A DNA stretch of 64,000 nt. It comes from Sinomonas sp. P10A9 (lineage in GTDB: Bacteria > Actinomycetota > Actinomycetes > Actinomycetales > Micrococcaceae). Under the pieces are notes generated by a model that was not told where the DNA came from, did not search any database, and was given only the letters and a program-made list of their open reading frames with translations. A program made the translations under genes and the position numbers. Of the stretch, positions 25,455 through 37,430 are shown piece by piece. The stretch is from the NCBI RefSeq assembly GCF_041022165.1, contig NZ_CP163302.1, forward strand, positions 2,356,001 to 2,420,000. The letters run 5' to 3'. Numbering within the stretch: position 1 is the stretch's first letter; each line of letters opens with the position of its first letter.

Positions 25455-25870
25455 CACTGCTTCTTCCGGACAAGACGGGTGGCGCTCCAGTCCTTGGAGA
25501 CGCCGACCGAGGAGGTCGAATGAAGACCAGCCGGGGGCGCGGCCTCCTGGATCTCGACCGGACGCACGTGGCCGGCGCGACCCTGCTTCGGAGTCAGGAG
25601 CCACACGAGGCCCGGCTCGTTGAGGGTGGTCTGGGCGTCCATGAGCATGTCGACGAGGTCGCCGTCGCCCTCGCGCCACCACACGATGACCGCATCGGCG
25701 ACGTCGTGGTCCTCCTCATCGAGGAGATCGGAGCCCACGGCCTCCTCGATCGCATCCCGCAGATCGAAGTCCACGTCCTCGTCGTAGCCGAATTCCTGGA
25801 TCAGGTCTCCTTGCTTGATACCCAATCGCTCCGCCACATTGCTATCCGCGGCGGTGTCGGTCTCGCCCAC
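25454..25870 (-). CDS. DUF3052 family protein
   Basis: A 138-aa actinobacterial protein of unknown function. The conserved acidic core is visible (NVAERLGIKQGDLIQEFGYD, DLRDAIEEAVGSDLLDE, VIVWWREGDGDLVDML, VWLLTPKQGRAG). GTG 25870 has AGGAGG seven nt upstream. The C-terminal ~15 residues are basic. Its pairing with ahpE upstream of aceE recurs in actinobacteria (from memory), which suggests a redox or pyruvate-metabolism link, but this is only context. Confidence 0.82.
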   Translation of the reverse strand: MGETDTAADSNVAERLGIKQGDLIQEFGYDEDVDFDLRDAIEEAVGSDLLDEEDHDVADAVIVWWREGDGDLVDMLMDAQTTLNEPGLVWLLTPKQGRAGHVRPVEIQEAAPPAGLHSTSSVGVSKDWSATRLVRKKQ

Positions 25871-26311
25871 GTCGTCTCCTCCTTTGTCTGCTGTGCACTC
25901 GGCACGATCACGGCGGCGCCCCGAAGGCATCCAGGGAGGGATGCCCACCTTGACCGTTACTCCCACCGTAGCTATAAGCCAACTACGTTTGGCCCGCCGC
26001 TTCAAGCACGCACCGCCCCCTAGCCTCGATCGACAGCGATTTCGAGCCCTCGGGACGAGCTAGCGCGCCCACCATGAGAGTACGCGGCTCCCCGTAAACG
26101 TGGTGACCAAAGTCCCCAACGGCGCAGCTTGGCTAACAAACCCTTCCCGGGCGCCGCTAGAGTGGCATCTGAACGCCCACGGCCCAAAAGACCCCTTGGT
26201 CCGGGGCGTCCACAGTACCAACGGCCCTGCACGCACAGGGCACCGCGACGAGACTGCCCGCCGCCGGCTGCCACCAGCTCCGGTCCAACGGGCTCGAAGA
26301 GAGGTTTGGAC
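25871..26311. other. divergent control region between DUF3052/ahpE and aceE
   Basis: 441 bp without a gene. It contains the overlapping divergent promoters near 25950-25990, then about 325 bp of aceE leader with only a 7-codon open frame (ATG near 26072). Confidence 0.6.
25950..25978 (+). promoter_or_regulatory. consensus-like promoter, probably for aceE
   Basis: TTGACC (25950-25955), exactly 17 bp, then TATAAG (25973-25978). The predicted start near 25985 implies a ~325-nt leader before the aceE GTG. On the other strand TTGGCT, 17 bp and TAACGG overlap it and could serve the DUF3052 gene. Confidence 0.55.
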
Positions 26312-29053
<2,742 letters not shown>

Positions 29054-29083
29054 CGCGCATGAGCTGAGCCTCGGCGACCACCG

Positions 29084-29124
29084 ACGACGGCGGCCCTCCC
29101 CACTGTGGGGAGGGCCGCCGTCGT
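29084..29124 (+). terminator. terminator after aceE
   Basis: A perfect 19-bp stem (29084-29102 with 29106-29124) with a CTG loop. Confidence 0.85.
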
Positions 29125-29222
29125 GCGTCATCGGGTCGGTGCCCGACACGGTGTGGCCACGCACACGGCGTCTTGTAGCCTTCACACAAAACGGGCGGCT
29201 CGGGGTCGGTATGCTCGAGTGC

Positions 29223-30461
29223 ATGGCGCAGCCTCAGCACCCCCCCGGCAGCGAGTCGAATGGCAAGCTGACCATCTCACCGGCCAAGGCAGAGACCGTG
29301 AAGAAGCTCCGTGCCAATGTCGGGCAGCTCTCGACGACGACGATGCGGGAGCTCGAGCGCGCCCTTCCGTGGTATTCGCGGCTCAGCGCCGACGAACGAT
29401 CGGCCCTCGGCCTCGTGGCCCAGAACGGGATCGCCGCGTTCGTCACCTGGTACGAGCGCCCCACGCTTCCCACCTGGATCCTCTCGGACGTCTTCGGCAC
29501 CGCGCCCACCGAGCTCACCCGCTCGATCAGCCTCCAGAAGGCGCTCCAGCTCATCCGGATCGTCGTCGAAACGGTCGAGGATCAGGTGCCGCATCTTGCT
29601 CCCGAGGAAGACCAGCCAGCACTCCGCGAGGCGGTGCTCAGGTACTCGCGAGAAGTCGCGTTCGCCGCCGCGGATGTCTACGCCCGAGCTGCAGAGACGC
29701 GCGGATCGTGGGACACCCGGCTCGAGGCGCTCATCGTCGACGCGGTCCTGAGGGGCGAGAACACCGATGCCCTCCGCTCGCGCATTGCGGCGCTCGGGTG
29801 GAAGGCACAGGAGCGCTTCACCGTCATGGTGGGCTCCTCGCCGCTCGAACCGAGCCCCACGTACGTGGGGGAGCTCCGCCGGGCTGCGGGACGGTACGCC
29901 CAGGACGCGCTCGTGGGCATCCAGGGAGATCGGCTCATCCTGATCCTCGGCGGCCTGCACGATGCGGAGCTCGCGCTGTCGCGCCTTGCAGAGCTTTTCG
30001 CGCCCGGCCCGGTGGTCTACGGTCCCGAGGCGGCAACGCTGCCCGAGACGAGCGCCTCCGCGCAGGCGGCCTTCGCCGGCCTCTCGGCAGCACGCGCTTG
30101 GCCCAACGCTCCGCGGCCCGTCTCGGCCGAAGACCTCTTGCCCGAGCGGGTCGCGGCCGGCGACGACGCGGCACGGCGGGCCCTCGTGCAGAAGATATAC
30201 CGCCCGCTCGTGGCAGCCTCGAACGGGCTCGTCGAGACCCTCAGCGCGTACTTCGAGCTCGGGCACTCGCTCGAGGCAACCGCGCGCGAGCTGTTCGTGC
30301 ACGCCAACACGGTCCGATACCGCCTGCGTCGGGTCAGCGACGTCACGGGGTGGGATCCCCTCCTGCCCCGCGAAGCCTTCGTGCTGCAGACGGCCCTCGT
30401 CGTCGGGCGCCTCGCCGCATCCCCGAAACCGCCCACTGAACGGCAAGCGTCACGCTCCTGA
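29223..30461 (+). CDS. fasR: FasR-like PucR/CdaR-family regulator of fatty-acid synthesis
   Basis: A 412-aa regulator with a central GGDEF-like ligand region and a C-terminal PucR-type helix-turn-helix (LETLSAYFELGHSLEATARELFVHANTVRYRLRRV, residues about 340-375). It is the immediate upstream neighbour of fabD-fabH-acpP-fabF, the position of S. coelicolor FasR, which activates that operon; the name rests on this synteny plus domain type. ATG 29223 lies seven nt after TATGCT with no Shine-Dalgarno, so a leaderless mRNA is likely. Two other in-frame starts upstream are less well placed. Confidence 0.85.
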   Translation: MAQPQHPPGSESNGKLTISPAKAETVKKLRANVGQLSTTTMRELERALPWYSRLSADERSALGLVAQNGIAAFVTWYERPTLPTWILSDVFGTAPTELTRSISLQKALQLIRIVVETVEDQVPHLAPEEDQPALREAVLRYSREVAFAAADVYARAAETRGSWDTRLEALIVDAVLRGENTDALRSRIAALGWKAQERFTVMVGSSPLEPSPTYVGELRRAAGRYAQDALVGIQGDRLILILGGLHDAELALSRLAELFAPGPVVYGPEAATLPETSASAQAAFAGLSAARAWPNAPRPVSAEDLLPERVAAGDDAARRALVQKIYRPLVAASNGLVETLSAYFELGHSLEATARELFVHANTVRYRLRRVSDVTGWDPLLPREAFVLQTALVVGRLAASPKPPTERQASRS

Positions 30462-30570
30462 TGTCCCCTCCCCCGGAGAGCCTCGTTGTAGACTTCCCAC
30501 AAATGGCGTCCTGCAGCTTGGTGGGCGTCCCCTCCGCTCCGAGACGCTCTGATTTGGAAAGCTTGGTTAC

Positions 30571-31512
30571 GTGCTAGCAATTGTCTGCCCTGGACAGGGC
30601 TCCCAGACGCCAGGGTTCCTGGCCCCCTGGCTCGAGCTGCCCTCCGTCGCCGAGCGCCTCGGTGCCCTCGGCGAGGTCGCCGGCCTAGATCTGGTGGCCC
30701 ACGGGACGACCTCGGACGAGGAGACGATCAAGGACACCGCCGTCGCGCAGCCGCTCATTGTGGCCGCCGGCATCGTTGTGGCCGAGGCAATGTTCGACGT
30801 CGACCTGTCCGAGCTCCCCGTCGTGCTGGCAGGGCACTCTGTCGGAGAGATCACGGCGTCTGCCCTGGCTGGCGTCCTGAGCGCAGAGGACGCGATGCGG
30901 TTCGTCGCGACCCGTGCGCGGGGCATGGCGCGGGCCGCGGCGGTAACGCCGACCGGCATGAGCGCCGTGGTCGGAGGCGATCGGGACGAAGTGCTCGCCG
31001 CGATCTCCGCCGCCGGTGCCGAGCCCGCGAACGTCAACGGCGGCGGCCAGGTCGTGGCTGCCGGAACCTTCGACCAGCTCAAGGCCCTCGCTGACCATCC
31101 CCCCGCCAAGGCGCGGGTCATCCCGCTCAAGGTTGCCGGCGCGTTCCACACCCAACACATGGCCTCCGCCGTCGCGGACCTCGAGGCGCTCCGCCCGGAG
31201 CTCGCGGTCAATGACCCGGCCGTTCCGCTCCTGTCGAACTACGACGGCGCCGAGGTGGCCTCGGGGAACAACGCCGTTGCGAGCCTCATTGCCCAGGTGT
31301 CGCGCCCGGTCCGCTGGGACCTCTGCATGGACACCCTTTCGGCGCGCGGCGTCACCGGCCTCATCGAGCTGACCCCGGCCGGCACCCTCGTGGGCCTCGC
31401 CAAGCGCGGTATGCCCGGTGTTAAGACCGTGGCTGTCAAGACCCCTGCCGACGTCGATGCCGCCCTCGGGCTGTTCGCCGCCGACGCCCAGAGCGACAAG
31501 GAAACGGTATGA
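30571..31512 (+). CDS. fabD: malonyl-CoA:ACP transacylase
   Basis: Loads malonyl groups onto ACP for type II fatty-acid synthesis. Nucleophile Ser90 lies in LAGHSVGE, with the catalytic His in GAFHTQHM and the malonate-binding Arg in ATRARGMARA. The length of 313 aa is typical. The start is GTG 30571 with no obvious ribosome-binding site. A TAGACT box at about 30489 would give a ~75-nt leader. The stop overlaps the fabH start as ATGA, so the genes are coupled. Confidence 0.95.
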   Translation: MLAIVCPGQGSQTPGFLAPWLELPSVAERLGALGEVAGLDLVAHGTTSDEETIKDTAVAQPLIVAAGIVVAEAMFDVDLSELPVVLAGHSVGEITASALAGVLSAEDAMRFVATRARGMARAAAVTPTGMSAVVGGDRDEVLAAISAAGAEPANVNGGGQVVAAGTFDQLKALADHPPAKARVIPLKVAGAFHTQHMASAVADLEALRPELAVNDPAVPLLSNYDGAEVASGNNAVASLIAQVSRPVRWDLCMDTLSARGVTGLIELTPAGTLVGLAKRGMPGVKTVAVKTPADVDAALGLFAADAQSDKETV

Positions 31513-32570
31513 CTACCCCCACGCTGAAGCAGGCTGAGACCAACGCGCACTCCCGGATTCTCGGCATCGGAGGGTACCGCCCGTCCGTGGTCGTCACCAA
31601 CGACGACGTCTGCCAGTGGATCGACTCCTCCGATGAGTGGATCCGCCAGCGCACGGGCATCGTGACCCGCCGCCGCGCGCCCGAGGACGTCACCGTCCTC
31701 GACATGGCCGAGGGTGCTGCGCGTGATGCTCTCGCGTCTGCCGGCATCCAGGCCAGCCAGTTGGGCGCCGTCATCGTCTCGACCGTCTCGCACCCGTACG
31801 CGACGCCGTCCGCAGCCGCTGCGCTCGCGGACCGCCTCGGCGCGACGCCAGCGCCCGCCTTCGACATCTCCGCGGCATGCGCGGGCTACTGCTACGGCAT
31901 TGCCCAGGCCGACGCGCTCGTGCGGTCTGGGGCTGCGGACTATGTGCTGGTCGTCGGGGCCGAGAAGCTCAGCGACCTCATCGACAACACCGAGCGGAGT
32001 ATCTCGTTCCTGCTCGGCGACGGCGCGGGCGCCGTCGTGATCGGGCCGTCCGAGACTCCCGGGATCGCTCCGTCTGTCTGGGGCTCCGACGGGAGCAAGT
32101 GGAACGTCATCGGGATGACCCACTCGCTCCTGGATGTCCGCGACCTCTCCGAAGAGGCTGAGCGCAACGGCGCGAGCAACGCCGCCGCTGTGCTGGGCAC
32201 GGAGGCCAAGATCTGGCCGACGCTTCGCCAGGACGGCCAGAGCGTCTTCCGATGGGCCGTGTGGGAGATGGCCAAGGTAGCCAAGCGTGCGCTGGACGCC
32301 GCAGGCCTCCAGCCCGAGGACCTCGGCGCGTTCGTGCCGCATCAGGCGAACATGCGCATCATCGACGAGATGGTCAAGCAGCTCAAGCTGCCTGAGTCCG
32401 TCCTCGTGGGCCGGGACATCGCCGACGCTGGAAACACCTCCGCGGCCTCGATCCCGCTCGCCACGCTCCGCCTCCTCGAGGAGCATCCGGAACTCCATGG
32501 CAAGCCAGCCCTGCAGATCGGCTTCGGCGCGGGCCTCGTGTTCGGCGCCCAGGTTGTGATTCTCCCCTGA
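31509..32570 (+). CDS. fabH: beta-ketoacyl-ACP synthase III
   Basis: Starts fatty-acid synthesis by condensing a short acyl-CoA (often branched in Gram-positives) with malonyl-ACP. The catalytic triad is visible: Cys in DISAACAGYCYG (about residue 123), His in GAFVPHQANMRI, and Asn in DAGNTSAAS. At 353 aa it is slightly longer than most (about 320-340) because of an N-terminal extension (MTTPTLKQAETNAHSR). ATG 31509 overlaps the fabD stop by four bases. Confidence 0.95.
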   Translation: MTTPTLKQAETNAHSRILGIGGYRPSVVVTNDDVCQWIDSSDEWIRQRTGIVTRRRAPEDVTVLDMAEGAARDALASAGIQASQLGAVIVSTVSHPYATPSAAAALADRLGATPAPAFDISAACAGYCYGIAQADALVRSGAADYVLVVGAEKLSDLIDNTERSISFLLGDGAGAVVIGPSETPGIAPSVWGSDGSKWNVIGMTHSLLDVRDLSEEAERNGASNAAAVLGTEAKIWPTLRQDGQSVFRWAVWEMAKVAKRALDAAGLQPEDLGAFVPHQANMRIIDEMVKQLKLPESVLVGRDIADAGNTSAASIPLATLRLLEEHPELHGKPALQIGFGAGLVFGAQVVILP

Positions 32571-32671
32571 AACCATGGCGCGCTCCTCACGGTGCGCGTC
32601 GAGACCATGCCGCGGAACGCGGCTGGAAACCCTGATCCGGCCACCGCCGGGAACCAAGAGAAGGAGCCGAC

Positions 32672-32917
32672 ATGGCAAGCAACGAAGAGATCCTCGCCGG
32701 TCTGGCCGAGATCGTCAACGAGGAGACGGGCCTCGCGACCGACGCGGTCCAGCTGGACAAGTCCTTCACGGACGACCTCGACATCGACTCGATCTCGATG
32801 ATGACCATTGTGGTCAACGCCGAGGAGAAGTTCGGCGTGCGCATCCCCGATGAGGAAGTCAAGAACCTGACGACGGTCGGCGACGCTGTCGACTTCATCG
32901 CCAAGGCCCAGGCCTAA
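32672..32917 (+). CDS. acpP: acyl carrier protein
   Basis: An 81-aa acidic four-helix protein that carries growing acyl chains on 4'-phosphopantetheine. The attachment Ser40 lies in DDLDIDSISM, with Ile where many ACPs have Leu (DSL/DSI). GAAGGAG precedes ATG 32672. It is the third gene of the fab operon, with 101 bp to fabH and 95 bp to fabF; the second gap holds a hairpin. Confidence 0.96.
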   Translation: MASNEEILAGLAEIVNEETGLATDAVQLDKSFTDDLDIDSISMMTIVVNAEEKFGVRIPDEEVKNLTTVGDAVDFIAKAQA

Positions 32918-32927
32918 GCACGGCTCC

Positions 32928-32957
32928 CGGCGGCCGACGCACGTGCGCCGGCCGCCG
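32928..32957 (+). terminator. hairpin between acpP and fabF, possible attenuator
   Basis: A 9-bp GC stem (CGGCGGCCG with CGGCCGCCG) followed by ATTGTTT, inside the operon. Partial termination here would lower fabF relative to acpP. Confidence 0.5.
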
Positions 32958-33012
32958 ATTGTTTCCCGCCAGCGGCGCTGGCAACCTGTAATGCAGACGA
33001 AAGTAGCGAAGC

Positions 33013-34248
33013 ATGGCGCGCAAAGTTGTTGTGACCGGCCTCGGTGCCACGACGCCGATCGGCGGCGATGTCCCCACCCTGTGGCAGAACGCACTCAAGG
33101 GAGTCTCCGGTGTCCGCAGGCTCACCGATGACTGGGTCGAGAAGTACGAGCTGCCGGTCAAGATCGCTGCCAAGCTCTCCACTCCCGCCGACGAGGTCTT
33201 GAGCCGCGTCGAGATGAAGCGCATGGACCCCTCGACCCAGTACGGCGTCATCGCAGCCCGCGAGGCGTGGAGGGACTCCGGCATCGAGGAGGTCGACCAC
33301 GACCGCCTCGCGGTTGCCTTCGCAACCGGAATCGGCGGCGTCTGGACTCTCCTGAGCGCGTGGGACACTCTCAAGGAGAAGGGACCACGCCGAGTCCTGC
33401 CCATGACCGTTCCCATGCTCATGCCCAACGGCGTGGCGGCGGCAGTGAGCCTGGATCTCGGTGCACGCGCCGGGGCCCACACCCCCGTCTCGGCGTGTGC
33501 ATCGGGCACCGAGGCCATGGCCGTCGGACAGGAGCTCATCCGCTCAGGCAAGGCTGATGTGGTCATGGTCGGCGGAGCCGAAGCTGCGATCCACCCGATG
33601 CCGCTCGCCTCGTTCGCTGCAATGCAGGCTCTCTCCAAGCGCAACGACGATCCGGAACGTGCCTCGCGTCCCTACGACATCGACCGCGATGGGTTCGTCA
33701 TGGGCGAAGGCGCCGGCGCGCTCGTGCTCGAGGCGGAGGAACACGCCCTCGCCCGCGGTGCGCGCATCTACGCAGAGCTCATCGGTACCTCGGTGACTGC
33801 CGACGCGTACCACATCACCGCGCCAGACCCCGAGGGCCTCGGCGCAACCCGTGCCCTCAAGGCCGCGATGTTCGACGCACGTGTCCAGCCCGAGGACATC
33901 GTGCACGTCAACGCCCATGCGACGTCCACACCCGTAGGCGACAAGCCCGAGTACACGGCGCTCAAGGCCGCACTGGGCAACCACGTGGACCAGGTGGCAG
34001 TCTCGGCCACCAAGTCCCAGATGGGCCATCTCCTCGGCGCCTCGGGCGCCGTAGAGGCCGTGCTCACGGTGCTCGCGGTGAAGGAACGCAAGGCTCCTGC
34101 CACCATCAACCTCGAGCACCAGGATCCCGAGATCCCGCTCGACGTCGTCACCACCGCCAGGGACCTCCCGAAGGGCGATATCGTGGCGCTGAGCAACTCG
34201 TTCGGCTTCGGCGGGCACAATGCGGTCATCGTGATCCGCAACCACTGA
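33013..34248 (+). CDS. fabF: beta-ketoacyl-ACP synthase II
   Basis: Elongating condensing enzyme of type II fatty-acid synthesis (411 aa). The Cys-His-His set is visible: Cys in VSACASGTEAM, His in VNAHATSTPVGD, and His in NSFGFGGHNAV. The start MARKVVVTGLG is standard. The ribosome-binding site is weak (GACGAAAG). It is the last gene of the operon, converging on a DUF3145 gene across a terminator. Confidence 0.96.
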   Translation: MARKVVVTGLGATTPIGGDVPTLWQNALKGVSGVRRLTDDWVEKYELPVKIAAKLSTPADEVLSRVEMKRMDPSTQYGVIAAREAWRDSGIEEVDHDRLAVAFATGIGGVWTLLSAWDTLKEKGPRRVLPMTVPMLMPNGVAAAVSLDLGARAGAHTPVSACASGTEAMAVGQELIRSGKADVVMVGGAEAAIHPMPLASFAAMQALSKRNDDPERASRPYDIDRDGFVMGEGAGALVLEAEEHALARGARIYAELIGTSVTADAYHITAPDPEGLGATRALKAAMFDARVQPEDIVHVNAHATSTPVGDKPEYTALKAALGNHVDQVAVSATKSQMGHLLGASGAVEAVLTVLAVKERKAPATINLEHQDPEIPLDVVTTARDLPKGDIVALSNSFGFGGHNAVIVIRNH

Positions 34249-34306
34249 CGCGTTCGCCGCGCGGATTTTCGGCCGCTCAGGGTGACGTCAACTGTACCTG
34301 CACCGT

Positions 34307-34336
34307 GAAGGGGCCCGCCGTTCGGCGGGCCCCTTC
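34307..34336. terminator. bidirectional terminator after fabF
   Basis: A perfect 14-bp stem, GAAGGGGCCCGCCG with its complement, and a 2-nt loop between convergent genes. Confidence 0.85.
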
Positions 34337-34364
34337 GTCGTTGTAGCCGGACGAGTCTGCGGTG

Positions 34365-34868
34365 TCAGCCGACCTGGTGGAGCCAGCGGACCGGCGCGCC
34401 TTCGGCGGCGTGCCTGAAGGGCTCGAGCTCCTCGTCCCAGGCCTCGCCGAGAGCCAGAGAGAGCTCGTGGTAGACGACGCTCGGATCGCCGGCACCGGCC
34501 TCATAGGCGTAGCGAATGCGGTCCTCGGATATCACGATGTTCCCGTGGACGTCCGTCATCGAGTGGAAGATACCCAGCTCGGGAGTGTGGGACCAGCGGG
34601 CGCCGTCCACGCTGGGGCTCGGCTCCTCAGTTACCTCGTAGCGCAGATGGGCCCAGCCGCGTAGCGCCGAGGCCAGTTGAGCACCGGTTCCGGGCTTGCC
34701 AGCCCAAGACAACTCGGCGCGAAGCATCCCCGGAGCGGCTGGCTGAGCCGTCCAGTCAAGGTCGGTCCGCTTGTCAACGACCGAGCCGATGGCCCACTCA
34801 ACGTGAGGGCACAGCGCGCTCGGTGCCGAGTGCACGAACAGCAGTCCACGGGTCATCACTGCAGACAT
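34365..34868 (-). CDS. DUF3145 family protein
   Basis: A 167-aa actinobacterial protein of unknown function, usually found just past fabF as here. Visible conserved segments are TRGLLFVHSAPSALCPHVEWA, MLRAELSWAGKPGTGAQLASAL, RYEVTEEPS and VYHELSLALGEAWDEELEPFRHA. I placed the start at ATG 34868, with GGAGGA four nt upstream; ATG 34880 would add four residues. No membrane segment or known catalytic motif. Synteny hints at lipid metabolism but nothing more. Confidence 0.82.
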   Translation of the reverse strand: MSAVMTRGLLFVHSAPSALCPHVEWAIGSVVDKRTDLDWTAQPAAPGMLRAELSWAGKPGTGAQLASALRGWAHLRYEVTEEPSPSVDGARWSHTPELGIFHSMTDVHGNIVISEDRIRYAYEAGAGDPSVVYHELSLALGEAWDEELEPFRHAAEGAPVRWLHQVG

Positions 34869-35060
34869 TCCATCCTCCATCGCTGTCGGTACGTCTTCCC
34901 CTACGACCGTCAGCAGGCGGTGTCCAGCGACCTGCGGCTATTGAGTTGTCTGCCTCCTGCTGGCCGAGAGCCGCTCCGAGCGACTCACGGCGACCGCGCT
35001 AGAGGCCGTTTCGCGACCATTCTGCCCGACCGCGGCCCGATATGCCAGTAGCCCGGCCGT

Positions 35061-35996
35061 CTATGCGCGCGGGTGCGCCGCGAGATAGCTCGCCCGGAGC
35101 CTCTCCACGGATACGTGGGTGTAGAGCTGGGTGGTTGCGAGGCTCGCATGGCCGAGGAGTTCCTGGACGCTGCGAAGGTCCGCTCCGCCGTCGAGGAGAT
35201 GGGTTGCTGCGGTGTGCCTCAGAGCGTGGGGCCCCCGGGCCGAGGTATCGCCCAGCTCCCGGAGCGCGCTGTCGACGACGTCGCGGGCCTGCCGCTGTCC
35301 GAGCCGCCCGCCGCGCTTCCCGAGGAAGAGTGCGGATCCACTGTCCGCGTTCAGGAGTGCGGCACGGGCACCCAGCCACCGGACGAGGGCGTCCGCGGCC
35401 GGCACCCCGAAGGGCACCGTGCGCTGCTTGTTCCCCTTGCCCAGCACGCGCAAAGTCCTGCGTTCGAGGTCGATCTCGTCGACGTCGAGCCCAACGAGCT
35501 CGCCGACTCGTATCCCGGTCGCGTAGAGCAGCTCGAGGACTGCCATGTTGCGCACTGCGACCGGATCGCCGGCCAGCGCCGCGTCGGCCGCCGTATGGAC
35601 GAGGCGCTCGGCCTGATCCTGGTGGAGGACTTCGGGCAGGTGCTGCTGACGCTTGGGCGCCGCGAGTCTGATCGAGGGATCCGCATCAATGTACCCCTCC
35701 CGCGCTGCCCACCCGAGGAAGGAGCGGGCCGCGGCAGACCTGCGCGCCAGAGTGGATCTCGACAGACCCGCTTCGCTCTGTCGCCCGAGCCAGCGACGCA
35801 GCATCCGCAGGTCGATGCCGCTGAGGTCCACAGCGCCGTCCTCTGCCGCGGAGCCCAGCATCGCCCTCAGGTCGGATTCGTAGGCCCGGACGGTGTGTTC
35901 CGAGCGGGATCGTTCGAGGGCGAGGTAACGCAGGAAGGCTGCCAGCGGAACAGTCAGCGGATCCACGGAGTCGGGCCGTGGCTCACCACCGCTCAT
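35061..35996 (-). CDS. xerC: tyrosine recombinase XerC
   Basis: Site-specific recombinase (311 aa) that resolves chromosome dimers at dif together with XerD. The N-terminal SAM-like core-binding domain (LAAFLRYLALERSRSEHT) is followed by the catalytic domain with Arg in YATGIRVGELVGL, the HALRHTAATHLLDGG box, LLGHASLATTQLYTHV with the nucleophile Tyr, and Lys in GKGNKQRT. It ends the comM-dprA-xerC string, so it is the host Xer and not the integrase of the nearby element. ATG 35996 follows AGGGGG; GTG 36011 is an alternative. Confidence 0.92.
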   Translation of the reverse strand: MSGGEPRPDSVDPLTVPLAAFLRYLALERSRSEHTVRAYESDLRAMLGSAAEDGAVDLSGIDLRMLRRWLGRQSEAGLSRSTLARRSAAARSFLGWAAREGYIDADPSIRLAAPKRQQHLPEVLHQDQAERLVHTAADAALAGDPVAVRNMAVLELLYATGIRVGELVGLDVDEIDLERRTLRVLGKGNKQRTVPFGVPAADALVRWLGARAALLNADSGSALFLGKRGGRLGQRQARDVVDSALRELGDTSARGPHALRHTAATHLLDGGADLRSVQELLGHASLATTQLYTHVSVERLRASYLAAHPRA

Positions 35997-36173
35997 GCCC
36001 CGCCCCCTCACAATGCGTTCTTCCGTGTCCTGCGTCGCATCCCGCTACCCATCTTCTCCCGCGCACTCCTGCAGGCGGCGGAGGCAGGCGAGCCGACACG
36101 CTCGGGGCGCCGTAGGGCAGGCCTTCCCACCAGGTACGCCTCGACGCCGCGCGGCACCTTCCCTGCTCCTCCA

Positions 36174-37430
36174 TCACGCCTCCCGTGTCCGTCGCCACCC
36201 GCCCTCGGATCGTTCGGCCATCCCGAGCAGCGAGAGCCTTCCCAACCCGGCACGAACCTCGGCCTCGCTCAGTCCCGCCACCACGGCCAGGTGCTCGAGT
36301 TGTGAACCACGCCGCACCGGCAACGCCTCAAGGACCATGAGGTCGACGAGGGAGAGTCCGTCGTGTGGCTTCGTCGGGGTGTCCCGCTCCTCAGGGAGCC
36401 CCTCGCCCGCCGGTGCAATGAGCTCGTACGCCTCCTTCGCCTCGGTGACACACATGGCGCCATCACGGAGGAGGCCGTGGCATCCGGCCGAATTGGCGCT
36501 GTACACGGACCCGGGAACCGCTGCGACCTGCCGCCCAAGGTCCACAGCCCTCCGCGCGGTGCTGAGCGCACCTGATCTCCAACGCGCTTCGACGACAACC
36601 GTCAGCATCGACATCGCGGCGATGAGTCGATTCCTCTTGAGGAATCGATGTTTGGAGGGGGCGGCCCCCGGCGGAAGCTCAGAAATGAGATGCCCCCGCC
36701 GGGCGACCTCCCTGAGCAGCTCCTCGTGCCCCGAGGGGTAGTAACGGTCGACTCCCCCAGCCAGGACGGCCATCGTGGGCACCGACGGGCCGGACGACGT
36801 CAGCGCCGCGCGGTGGGCCTGTCCGTCGATTCCGTATGCGCCTCCGCTGACGACCGTCACACCGAAGTCGGCGAGTCCACGCGCCAGCTCTCCTGCCATT
36901 GAGAGCCCGTAGCCCGTGGCGTCCCTTGAACCGACGACAGCAACGCACCGCTCCGTGTCGGGCAACGGCTCCTCGCCGCGGACCCACAGGCACAGTGGCC
37001 CGTCAGTTCCAAGCTCGGTGAGTCCGACGGGCCATTCGGCATCCTCGGGAATGACGAGCCTTCCGCCGAAGCGCGCGATGGTTTCGAGGTCACGTTCGGG
37101 TGCAAGGTGCGCCACTCTGGGACTCCACCTCTCAAGGGCTGCGGCCAGGCCGCCGCCAGCCTTTCCTGTGCCCGACTGAAGAGTTGCAGCCGGGCCTCTG
37201 CCCGCGCCGTCCAGAACCCGCGCCAGAGCAGCAAGGTCGTCGGCCGGCGCTTGCCCACTGGCGATCCTGAGTGCCTCGAGGGGGCCGAAGGCCTCCACGA
37301 GAAGCATCCCCACGGGGTCGAGCGGCTCGAAGAGCCGAGAAAGTGCTGCGCGCGCGATTCGTGTCTGGTCCATGTCTCGCCCCTCTGCGGCGCCGATCCA
37401 GCCGCCGCGTTCCTGATGTGTGGTCTTCAT
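36174..37430 (-). CDS. dprA: DNA-processing protein DprA
   Basis: Loads RecA on incoming single-stranded DNA during natural transformation. The Rossmann core is visible: VAVVGSRDATGYGLSMAGELA, VVSGGAYGIDGQAHRAAL, MAVLAGGVDRYYPSGHEELL, SELPPGAAPSKHRFLKRNRLIA. A C-terminal winged helix ends VRAGLGRLSLLGMAERSEGGW. ATG 37430 overlaps the surviving comM stop codon as ATGA, so this start was once translationally coupled to comM. In the present arrangement the comM fragment has no start of its own, so how dprA is expressed is unclear. 418 aa. Confidence 0.93.
   Translation of the reverse strand: MKTTHQERGGWIGAAEGRDMDQTRIARAALSRLFEPLDPVGMLLVEAFGPLEALRIASGQAPADDLAALARVLDGAGRGPAATLQSGTGKAGGGLAAALERWSPRVAHLAPERDLETIARFGGRLVIPEDAEWPVGLTELGTDGPLCLWVRGEEPLPDTERCVAVVGSRDATGYGLSMAGELARGLADFGVTVVSGGAYGIDGQAHRAALTSSGPSVPTMAVLAGGVDRYYPSGHEELLREVARRGHLISELPPGAAPSKHRFLKRNRLIAAMSMLTVVVEARWRSGALSTARRAVDLGRQVAAVPGSVYSANSAGCHGLLRDGAMCVTEAKEAYELIAPAGEGLPEERDTPTKPHDGLSLVDLMVLEALPVRRGSQLEHLAVVAGLSEAEVRAGLGRLSLLGMAERSEGGWRRTREA

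Noticed and set aside
35061..35996. XerC as the integrase of the comM element
   Set aside because: It lies outside the element in its conserved host position after dprA; a serine integrase sits at the element's own end.
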